64,000 nucleotides of DNA from Phallus indusiatus (Eukaryota; Basidiomycota; Agaricomycetes; Phallales; Phallaceae), in NCBI GenBank assembly GCA_027605045.1, contig JAQFWX010000018.1:744001-808000 (forward strand), read 5' to 3'. Within the stretch, counting starts at the first letter, position 1, and each line of letters begins with the position of its first letter. The notes under the pieces were generated by a model, which saw nothing but the letters and a program-made list of their open reading frames with translations, was not told the origin of the DNA and made no database searches. Both the position numbers and the translations under genes were made by a program. Positions 1 through 10,323 of the stretch are shown in pieces.

Positions 1-1145
1 CGCGTATAAAAGATTTCCTTGGACCATGCGAGTATTGGGGTTCCTTATCCTTCTGCTTGTAGGAACATCTTTAATTGTAAGTTCATCATCTGCGGGTTGA
101 GTGATTCGGTTTTCTGATGAAGAAAAGGTATCTCGACGTCGTTTGCCTCCAAGAGATGTCAAAGGCGGACTGTTGAACCTCGCTGTTTTCAAATATCAGC
201 CATTTACCATATACACAATAGCTGGATTTATATGCTTTCTTGGATGTAAGTGCTACCGTTTACTTAAGACCATGAATCGCTCACTGAACAGATCGAAATT
301 AAAGTATATACAGGTGCGGGTTATTTATCCCCCTTTTTTTACTCTTGATTGACGGGAAGCGGTCATACTCCTCTAGTACTGACATATATGTTCGTCTATT
401 TCAACTTTCAGGAAGTGGTATAAATGAACGATACTAATTGGGTGATTGTCAACAGCGCGTCAAGTGCAAATTTTTATGGTGTTTCGCCACGTTTAGCGTT
501 TTATCTTGTCGCAATTGCCAACGCCGCCTCTGGAGTAGGTAAGTGAATCGAGAACGTGTGCTTACGAAAGATAATTACAATTGTTTTATGTTCAGGTCGC
601 ATTGCATGTGGGATTATGTCCGATCGCATTGGTCCTTTGAATAGCATGATTCCCATGTGCTTCATCGCTGCTATTCTAACAATGGGTTGGCCATATGCAA
701 GATCAGCGGTATCCCTGATCATTGTTGCTATCATTTATGGAATCTCATCCGGCGCGTTTGGTTAGTTTTTCCATTTCGAGATAAAATTAGGTTTCTGAAC
801 GTTTTACATTATAAACAGTTGGATTATTGACTCTTCCAGTTGCGAATATGGGTGACATAGGAGACGTAGGAAGACGACAAGGGATGCTTTTTACAACGCT
901 CTCTTTAGGTGCCATATTAGGTCCCCCAATATCCGGTCTTATCAATACCTCAACGGGTGGCTACACCGCAGTCGGCTTTTATGCAGGCAAGTTGTTACGT
1001 TCCTTCCCAATTTTCCCCCATTCATATCAATTGACGCGGTTTGCTTCAATTGTCTATTCTAGGAGGCGCAGTGATACTTGCAGTTATTCTTATGATTTTT
1101 ACGCGAACCTTACTGACGGGACGTCTTTGGGGTGGAATTGCATAG
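1..1145 (+). CDS. MFS transporter, monocarboxylate-transporter type (3' part)
   Basis: C-terminal part of a major facilitator transporter of the fungal monocarboxylate-porter-like family; the N-terminal half lies before the window. The frame is open from base 2. The joined reading passes from a membrane helix to an RRRLPPRDVKGG loop, which marks the middle of this family, then five or six more hydrophobic helices, including GRIACGIMSDRIGPLN, the cytoplasmic loop motif between helices. Exons join near 76/133, 245/377, 396/455, 539/595, 763/820 and 986/1063. The last intron starts with GC instead of GT. The protein ends in a short RLWGGIA tail with stop at 1143-1145. The family moves mono- or dicarboxylates across membranes; no substrate can be read from the sequence. 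MFS membership is secure, the subfamily is likely. Confidence 0.8.
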
Positions 1146-1512
1146 ACACATTCATAGACTATTACATCACACAATAAATAAATTATGCGTCTGAATTTTT
1201 AATAATTTAAATGGGAGCGTGAAAAGAGCCGACAGCACGCAAAGAGATGACTCGAGGAAAAATTACGATGACAGTCACAGTCTGGCACCGCCGCACCGTC
1301 TGGCGGAGCCGAGAACTTCTGCAATCGGAGCTTGAATACCTGGAAATTTTGCTTTCCTACCCACTCGAACTTCGACGATTGTCATCGATCAGCCTTTGTT
1401 GCTGACATTCTAAGTAAATACTTGTTCGTTTATTTTTTCTGAGTTGATTCTTTGAGTTGAATTCCAAGTCACAAATAGAAATAGCCTACTCTTGCCAATA
1501 AAAAAAAGGATT
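1146..1512. other. Intergenic: MFS 3' side and eIF4A promoter/5' UTR
   Basis: No coding frame seen. The stretch downstream of about 1400 is pyrimidine and A rich and leads to an A8 run just before the eIF4A start, as expected for a 5' UTR. No repeat or RNA gene recognised. Confidence 0.6.
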
Positions 1513-2988
1513 ATGTCGACGTGAGTGGACAAATATTACTGGCGGGCGTGCATACATTAATGTCTTAATTACCAGCGAAGAACAACTTCAAGATATCCCT
1601 GAAACTGAAATTGAATCCAACTGGGATCAGGTTGTCGATAAGTGAGTTGAATGAATGGTACTGAGATGCAAGGAAATCTCAAACAGTTTTTTTTTCAGCT
1701 TCGACAATATGGACCTGAAACCCGAGCTCTTGCGTGGTATTTACGCATACGGTTTCGAGAGACCCTCCGCCATCCAACAGAGAGCTATAGTACCAGTGGT
1801 TAAAGGTTATGATGTTATCGCACAAGCCCAATCGGGAACCGGAAAAACCGCCACCTTCAGTATCTCTATCCTCCAAAAGCTTGATATGTCCATAAAAGGA
1901 TGTCAAGCACTTATCTTGGCTCCTACTCGCGAGCTTGCTCAACAAATTCAAAAGGTCGTCGTTGCCTTAGGCGATTACATGAACATTGAATGCCATGCCT
2001 GCATAGGCGGAACCAACGTACGAGAGGACATGTCTCGACTTCAAGAGGGTGTCCAGGTCGTCGTTGGTACTCCTGGCCGTGTATATGACATGATTAACAG
2101 AAGAGCTCTCCGGACGGACAACATGAAAATCTTTTGCATGGACGAAGCCGATGAAATGCTCTCCCGTGGATTTAAAGATCAAATTTATGAGGTCTTCCAG
2201 CTACTTCCTCAAGATACTCAAGTCGTCTTGCTTTCGGCTACAATGCCTGCAGACGTCCTTGAAGTCACCAAAAAATTCATGCGTGATCCCGTCCGTATTC
2301 TTGTCAAGCGAGATGAGTTGACACTGGAGGGTATCAAGCAATTCTATATTGCCGTGGAAAAGGAAGAATGGAAGCTGGATACGCTGTGCGATCTCTACGA
2401 GACTGTGACCATTACTCAAGCCGTTATTTTCTGCAACACTAGACGAAAGGTCGATTGGCTTACAGAAAAATTAACTCAGCGCGAATTCACTGTCTCTGCT
2501 ATGGTGCGTTAATACTTTTTCTTACAGAATTTATCACTCTAATATGTGCGCCTTTCTCTCAAGCACGGAGATATGGATCAAAAACAACGAGAAGTGTTGA
2601 TGAAAGAGTTCCGTTCTGGCTCTTCTCGTGTGCTCATTACCACCGATCTCCTTGCTCGTGGAATCGATGTTCAGCAGGTCTCTTTGGTTATTAACTACGA
2701 CTTACCTACCAACAGAGAAAATTATATTCACAGAATTGGTCAGTACTGTTTATAGTTGTGCCTAAGTTCAAGATTTATAATTTTGATCTAGGTCGTGGTG
2801 GTCGTTTCGGTCGTAAAGGTGTTGCCATCAACTTCGTTACCACTGACGACGTGAGAATGCTACGTGATATTGAACGTATGTACTTTTAGCTTGTTGTCAC
2901 CTTCCTTCACAATCTAACAAATCATGATTCAGAATTCTACTCCACACAAATAGACGAGATGCCCCTGAACGTGGCTGACCTTATTTGA
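1513..2988 (+). CDS. TIF1: ATP-dependent RNA helicase eIF4A
   Basis: Translation initiation factor 4A, the DEAD-box helicase that unwinds mRNA 5' leaders within eIF4F in the cytoplasm. Exons 1513-1520, 1576-1641, 1699-2503, 2564-2738, 2792-2875 and 2933-2988 total 1194 nt and give 397 residues, the normal eIF4A length. Visible motifs in order: Q motif [10 protein letters not shown] (about 43-52), motif I AQSGTGKT (68-75), PTRELA, GG, TPGR, DEAD in [12 protein letters not shown] in LLSATMP, then the second RecA domain with ARGID and [11 protein letters not shown]. The C-terminus is the typical [11 protein letters not shown]. The first coding exon is only 8 nt (ATG TCG AC), so the start is set by the short upstream exon and a spliced codon 3. 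All introns have GT-AG ends. Identification is essentially certain; constitutive expression is inferred. Confidence 0.97.
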
Positions 2989-3181
2989 GATAAACTATGT
3001 ATAGATGATTGTAATTGTCTAATTCGATTTTTTACCCTTTCCCTCATATGCAGTATTACTTAGTGATTTAACGCGTTGTTACAATTCAATCAATAGCGTA
3101 TCTATTACTCTCATTATGAATATCGTAGGAAGTATAACTTACACCAAAATTAGATCGTACACTATCAATTCGGTAGAATGG

Positions 3182-4153
<972 letters not shown>

Positions 4154-4278
4154 GGTACAATTAGGGATTCGGAGTCGTCACCAAGGCCATGCCCAGCGCT
4201 TTTACACGAGTACTAGCTTAGTCATCCATCTATTACCTCCTCTTTCCCCAAATTTAAACAGCACCACCTGGTCTTAGA

Positions 4279-4591
4279 ATGCCTGCGCTTTGGAGGGGAG
4301 TTTTTTCGTAAGCGTGTTATTTTCTTTCTTACCTCACGCCGCTAACTTTCCTTTCTTCTCAGCTTTAATAAATATTCACAAGTTGCATCCCGAGCACTCC
4401 GCCTGTCCTTGAAGGAGTCGGAACGAGTAGAAGCCGAAAAGCGTGGACAAACGTTCGCAAGATATCAAAACTGGGAAAATGGCAAGGCTGGAGAGTTAGT
4501 GAGTGTCCTTTCCATGTTAACCAATGTTGAGCTGCCTGTTTTGACTGTGGTTTAGGTATCCGCCAGCTCAGATAAAACTGCGTCTACGTAG
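4279..4591 (+). CDS. ATP15: Mitochondrial ATP synthase epsilon subunit
   Basis: Small central-stalk subunit of mitochondrial F1Fo ATP synthase, located on the matrix side and binding gamma and delta. Exons 4279-4307, 4363-4498 and 4556-4591 total 201 nt, 66 residues, the usual fungal size. The pattern FNKYSQVASRALRLSLKE followed by RYQNWENGKAGE is typical of this family. The last exon is short and ends TAG at 4589-4591. No ORF caller with a length cut-off would report it. It shares a short divergent promoter with the Rab gene. Confidence 0.9.
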
Positions 4592-4697
4592 AGAGTGCTT
4601 TACACATCCTTCATGTAATGAAACACTTTCTATCAATTCGAAAATTTTAAACGATAATTGAGTTGTGGGGTTTGAGCAAGCAGTTTATTCGACTTAG

Positions 4698-4711
4698 TAT
4701 ATATATATATA
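4698..4711. repeat. Short (TA)n tract
   Basis: Seven TA units just 3' of the COX5 stop codon, in its probable 3' UTR. Confidence 0.7.
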
Positions 4712-4807
4712 ATCCCAGCTATGTCTTTAGTTTCCCTCACTCCGTTGCAAAAAAAGGGGAGGTCCCTCATGCGGAAAGAAGTCTTTGATGAATTCATCGA
4801 AAAGCCT

Positions 4808-5549
4808 TTATTTGCTGGCGGTAACGAAGCCTGTTCCTTTGTATCCTTCGGATGATATACCTGAACAAACAACTCGTTAGTAGCAGTCCAGTAGCGAAAA
4901 AAGAGGCATGACGGCATACCCGATATGGGATTCGCCTTTTGAGCTATGGCACGCTCGTTCGAAGCTTCTTGCCATTCTTTTGTCATAGTCTTCGGTGGTG
5001 GTTGTGCTAGAAAAAATTTTAGCATATAAGTTTTTGCGTAGCCAATGAATGAAACTGAATGAACGGGTATTCTAACCTCGAGCACGAAGCGTTGTGAATA
5101 TGATTGTACTGACGGTCAATGCCGCGAGAGTTCCCAAAGCTACCCTCATAACCGTTCCCGGAGGATTCTTTGGAGTACGAGGACCATGTGGGCCATACGC
5201 GACGTAATAAACTGTTTTTAATGCAACAGAAACAAGTAGGTTCCGTCAGTGGCCGAGAATCGCGAACAGCTGATTTAAAAAAGAGGTGAAAAAAAAAATC
5301 AAAACCACATACTAGCTCGTTTTTCGTCCAAAGTCAACTCTTTCCAGTCTTTCTTTTGCAATTCTTCTAGTTGTAAAGCGGTGGTGACTTTATCTTGCTT
5401 CGACAGTTTGTCCCATTGCGCCTCAACGTTGGAGAGTGAAATAAGGAAGGAACACCGTTTACGGTGGTATGGGGATGTGGTACGGTAGAAGCTTTGCGAA
5501 CTAGTGCTCGTAAATGAGGATGAACACGGTTTAGACGTTGGAGATGCAT
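4808..5549 (-). CDS. COX5: Cytochrome c oxidase subunit 5 (mammalian COX4 type), with apparent frame break
   Basis: Nuclear-encoded inner-membrane subunit of respiratory complex IV. Minus-strand exons: 5313-5549, 5077-5211, 4920-5006 and 4808-4860. After a basic, mitochondrial-type leader (RALVRKASTVPHPHTT) come NVEAQWDKLSKQDK, KKDWKELTLDEKRA, YYVAYGPHGPRTP, one membrane helix (ALGTLAALTVSTIIF) and PPPKTMTKEWQEASNERA, all in the order of the family. Oddity: leader and NVEAQW are in different frames of one uninterrupted exon; one base seems to be missing between about 5425 and 5460. A 41-bp GT-AG intron (5422-5462) would also restore frame but would remove conserved sequence. A frame-consistent start at 5652 exists but gives an unusual N-terminus. 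I chose the ATG at 5547-5549 by the leader. The family call is firm; the 5' model is not. Confidence 0.85.
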
Positions 5550-5691
5550 ATTGGGCGATAGACCAGTGCAGCGTAATAAGCTCGGCGTCAATTGACCAAA
5601 CACCGTACAAACAAAAACGGAACGAGGGGATTAACAAGTCTAGGAAATGCATGACACGTAAAAAAATTTTTTTTTGAAAATTATCATTAAG

Positions 5692-8373
5692 CTACATATG
5701 TCTAATATAAAAGAGCAAATAGGCTGCCTTGTCGTCACCGAAATCCTTCGAAAGTAAATCATCCACCGTTATATCTTGCACAGAGTCATCATCCAATCGT
5801 ATCCACCCTTCCTGACCAATTCCGTGAGGGTTTGGATGTAAAACGTCTAGAGTATAGTGTCCTCCAGTAGCTGAACTACCATGATGATTCAAGACTGTAA
5901 TGTGAAATTAGATAGTTCTGAAAGAGATGATCTCGGGATAGATCATACCTCCAAATAGTTTATATTTATGTGTTTGAAAACGTCGCGAGGTTGCCAAAAC
6001 ATCTGAAAAAAAGAGGTTTCAAGAAACGTACACCATACAATATAGCGAAAGACTGTCTGTACCTCTGGGTATTACGAGTTCGGGTGAGAACGTGATCTTC
6101 TTACTTAGCTTTACGACATCATTAACAGCGGTATCATACAAAAATCGCTTCAAGTGCAGAATTAATATCGGTGGAAGACCTTCAACCAATGTTTGTTGAT
6201 TCGCATCGACTTGGCCTTTCGTAGCTGAGGACATTTGTACAGTTCTCTGCTCTGTCATATAACTTAAGGCATCCTCGATAGTGCCAACAGATTCGGGCTG
6301 AAACAGACGCATTCCAGTATATGCTCAATGAGTTAGTATCAAATATTTCCTACCTGAATGTCTAATTGAAGGCGGCTCCAAGGATCAATCATTGCGCTTT
6401 CGCGAGATCCGGGGACTTTTAACGTCGTACGAAACTTGCCATTGAATATTCGACTGATAGGCGAGTCCGTAGCCTTATGCTAGTTATGATGTTCAGAATA
6501 AATAATCATACTTGACTATAGATGAAAAATACTGACTGTGCGGGTAAGTACTGCTTTATTTTTTCGGCCTATTTCTTGCCAACCGTCACCAGTGTCATTT
6601 GCAGTGCTATCCATTGTTGAGTTATCTGCAGCAGCAGCTTTCGATGTTTGGTTTCCTAGGAATGAGGAAAATTCGTCTTCTAAAGTATCCAAATAAAATC
6701 CCAAAAATTCTTCGGCGTCTTCTTGTTGTCCTCCCTAGACAAGAATTTGAGTTTGGCTGAAATAAAAAAAAACAGTTGAAACAGAGCCTACCCTCATAGA
6801 ATCGAACCGCTTCTTCTCTTTCAATGCCTGATAAATAACATTAGGTATGAACGGCTCATCTCGATGAGTTTCTTGGTCAGTTATCTCTTGCTTGTCAGAT
6901 TCCAGTGGACGGAATTCTTGCATGAGCTCGATTCTATGAAAATTGAATGTGAGATCATTTAAATCGCTTGAAATGATGAACTTACGTCGCATTAATTAAC
7001 GGGGTAAAAACCGACTCCTTGGAGTTTTGGTATTTTTCAAGTTCGGTGAATAGGTTATAAAATGGAGGACAGTACATTAATATCTGAAGGACAGTGTTAG
7101 CAAAACACATGTTTCCGAGATTAATCAAGCCACGAGCGCGAAGATTTGGTAGCCGTCCAGAGAGAACACTAGACGATGTCAAGTGGCTCAGTATGTTGGG
7201 AGTCCGAATGGGTTTGGGTGCTGGCTCTCGAGGAGGAATTGCAGGAACGGAAAAACCTTGAATAGTAGAAGTTGGCAATCCGTTAGTAGACATTTTGTCG
7301 TTTTCCTGGGTCCGAAGCAGCGAAGCCCAGGACTTTTTGACGGTTTGGGAAGGTTGGGGTAAGGGTTGTGTAACTGAGATGGAGGGGGATGGCTGCGAAG
7401 CGGGTTCAAGTACGGGTTCAGGCTCAGGCTCAGGCTCGGGTTTAGGTTCGGGTGTGGGCTCGGGTTCAGGTTCAGATTTGGATTCGGTGGCATCTGGTGG
7501 AAGAGATGATTCCGGTTGTATTTGAGACTGATCTTCGGCTCTGTCGGATACTGTTTTTGCTATTACCGATACGGAGGTTATAGAAGAACGAGGTGAATCA
7601 AGTTGAGGGGTCTCAGCTCCTGTTGATGTTTCTGGCGTCACTATGGATGTTAAACTTGGCTCAGGTAATAGAGATTCATGCTTGTGGTTAGCGGACTCGC
7701 TGTTAACCAGGTCAATAGTTGACGTGTAAAACACAATGTGAGCGGAGATTGGCGATGAAGGTGTGGTATCCAGGGAGGAGACAAAGGAAGCTGGTGGTCT
7801 AGCAGTATATGATATTGTTACTCCAAGTGCTCTTTGCACCCCAGGCCGTTCCAACTGCAGAGCAATGCCTTTGTCAATGTTTTGGCGATCAGGGAAATTA
7901 TCAGAGTCGTTGATATTCAAATCTTGTGTTACATTTTGAGGGATGTCGTCGTCGATTTCAGGGTGAACTAGGGATGGTTCAGATGTCGAGGTCACTGGAG
8001 TCAGAGGAGTCTGAACTGTCGGGGGTAATGGTGATCTGTCATAAAGTGGCATTTGAGGTTGTTTTGGTAATGCAGATTGAGGATAAGGAGGCTGATATGC
8101 GTACGCCAGATGTGGTGGCGGTGGCGGCGGGGAGAAAGGAGGAGTCCACATGTCGTGTGGAGGATAATATTCGGGTGGTAAGTGGTAAGGATCCATGACT
8201 GCGTGATGAGGAGGAAACATCGGCTGCGATTGATAATAATGCATTTGTGGCTGTTGTTGAGCATGCTGGGGAAACCTGCGCTGGCGAGGTCCTTTTCTGA
8301 AATTCCGCGGTTGAGGTATAAATTCTTGGTGAAGAGGGTTGTTGCGATGAGGGCCGTGGTTATGATGGCTCAT
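5692..8373 (-). CDS. UBP3: Ubiquitin carboxyl-terminal hydrolase, Ubp3/USP10 type
   Basis: Cysteine deubiquitinase. The Ubp3/USP10 branch acts with Bre5/G3BP in traffic, ribophagy and stress responses. The long first exon (8373 down to 6986) encodes an H-, P-, Q- and S-rich disordered region and then the Cys box GLINLGNMCFANTVLQ. The following exons give FDSMRGGQQEDAEEFL, KGQVDANQQ..ILILHLKRF and the His box NHHGSSATGGHYTLDV, ending DDKAAYLLFYIRHM. The spacing between Cys and His boxes is as in USP catalytic domains. One stretch, PEPEPEPTPEPKPEPEPEPE, is encoded by a GGCTC/GGTTC repeat near 7420-7480. A second ATG at 8508-8510 opens a similar P/S/Y-rich leader, but one base would have to be added to join it. 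The gene lies 142 bp upstream of COX5 on the same strand. Confidence 0.88.
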
Positions 8374-8853
8374 GTTCCCTTGAGGGTGTTGATTCGGGGG
8401 GTAAGGTGCTAGATGCTGGTATGAGGAATCAGGTCCAGCGTATGGTGGGGAAGAAGGATGGTAAGGCAGGGAAGAGGTCCCGCTTGAGGGTATGATTGTG
8501 AGCTAGCCATGTAATTGATCCTGTAAACCAATTTCAGTCTGTTTACAGAGATAACCAACGAGCGTAATGGTCTGACCGTTGCTAAGCCCGAGTCGTGTGA
8601 GATTAGGACGGTGACGGAGATTCACTGCACGTGGGTAATACAATCAAATATCCAAATTTAAGAGAAATATAATAATTTGCTAACATCACGATATGAAAAC
8701 CACAGAACTTTTGTTCAGCGACGATGCGGCGGAGAGAAAGAACGCGCTTTGAGCAGTATACTTGCAGCTATTTTGCTGAATACAAACAAGCGAAAGTAGT
8801 ACTTGAAACTCCGCTCAACTTTTTTTTTCCACTTGGTCACCGCAACTTGAAGA
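8374..8853. other. Divergent 5' region of UBP3 and fibrillarin
   Basis: The part nearest UBP3 (8374-8510) looks like coding sequence for a longer UBP3 N-terminus in a shifted frame. The rest is a shared divergent promoter and the pyrimidine-rich 5' UTR of fibrillarin (T8 run at 8820-8827). No RNA gene seen. Confidence 0.5.
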
Positions 8854-10136
8854 ATGGCTTTTGGTATATTGTTTAGCTTTCTATGTGTTCTATATTCTCT
8901 TAATCTCATGCAAATTTAGGCGCATCAGGCGGTAGAGGTGGTTTTGGTGCTAGAGGACGAGGGGGTAGAGGCGGCGGCGGAGACCGAGGAGGAGGGCGAG
9001 GGGGTCGTGGAGGACGAGGTAAAGTATTACGTGTTATTATAACAAAAATCTGTGTTCTGAGTAACCTTCAGGAGGTGGTGGCCGAGGAGGCGTCGCAGCT
9101 CGAGGCCGTGGTGGTGGCAGAGGCGCACCACGGGGTGGTAGAGGTGGAGGTCGGGGAGGTGGAAGGGGCGGAGCGAGAGGAGCAAAAGGCGGCTCAAACG
9201 TTATCGTTGAGCCCCATCGACATCCTGGAGTCTTCATTGCGAAAGGAAAAGAACATTTGTTGGTCACCAAAAATCTCGTTCCAGGAGAATCTGTTTATGG
9301 GGAAAAGCGCATATCAATTGCGGGTGACATCGAGGGCAGCAAAATTGAGTATCGTGTTTGGAACCCGTTCAGAAGTAAACTGGCTGCTGGAATTCTTGGT
9401 GGTTTGGACGATATCTATATCCATCCCGGCCTGAAAGTCCTTTACCTGGGTGCTGCTAGTGGTACTAGTGTCAGCCATGTCGCCGATGTTGTTGGTCCAG
9501 TGAGTTGTTACATGGGTCGTACTCGGGCCGTTTTACATCTCTTTCTTGCTCTCAATTTAGGAAGGTGTAGTATATGCCGTCGAATTTTCAAATAGGTCTG
9601 GCAGAGACCTAATTAACATGGCTAAAAAACGAACCAATGTTATTCGTAAGTTCATGTTTATGATTATGCTGAGCATTATCTGATTATCCTCTTTCCTCTT
9701 TATAAGCTATCATCGAAGATGCTCGTTATCCGCAAAAATATCGCATGCTTCTCTCGCTAGTTGACGTAATATTCGCCGATGTAGCCCAGCCCGACCAAGC
9801 TCGTATCGTTGCTATCAACGCACATCAATTCCTAAAAAATGGGGGACACGCCGTCATCTCAATAAAAGCGAACTGCATAGACTCACTTGTGCCAGCCGAA
9901 GTTGTTTTTGCAAGTGAAGTCAAGAAACTGTCGCAAGAAAAGTTCCACCCGCTGGAACAGCTAACACTTGAGGTATGTAACAGATACTCTTTGCTTGTGA
10001 ACCTGAGCTGATGGAATTTCTTAGCCGTATGAAAGGGTACGCTTGAGTCGTCCTTTTTACTATAAAAAAGAAATTGACCTTTTTTTTCCATTAGGACCAC
10101 GCGATTGTAACTGCTGAATATAAACGTCATCAATAA
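8854..10136 (+). CDS. NOP1: Fibrillarin, box C/D snoRNP 2'-O-methyltransferase
   Basis: Nucleolar methyltransferase that modifies pre-rRNA under snoRNA guidance. Exons 8854-8863, 8920-9018, 9072-9499, 9561-9645, 9707-9972, 10025-10036 and 10095-10136 total 942 nt, 313 residues, a normal length. An N-terminal GAR domain (about residues 4-80, GGRGG repeats) is followed by [18 protein letters not shown], then the SAM-binding [25 protein letters not shown], the ILV-rich [15 protein letters not shown] and KANCIDS. The C-terminus EYKRHQ is typical. The first coding exon has 10 nt and exon 6 only 12 nt (codes PYER), flanked by normal splice signals. The start was chosen because ATG GCT TTT G joins in frame to the GAR exon. 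Confidence 0.96.
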
Positions 10137-10323
10137 AACGTGTATCTATTTTCCTTTTCATTTTTTTCTGTACATGTGCATAGTAATAAACTGTGAAAAT
10201 ACACTACCCGCAGGATCTTTTACAAGTTCCTATTCCTAATAATAGAGCAGTGTCTAGCGCCCATTACGTATCTCCAGGCTGCAGTCCCCGTTGTTTTCAC
10301 TCCCTTTAAAAAGTACGGAGCGT

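Noticed and set aside
7295..8412. Plus-strand and alternate-frame ORFs in the UBP3 N-terminal exon
   Set aside because: Antisense shadows of a low-complexity region; glycine/serine runs are just the complement of the PEPEPE repeat.
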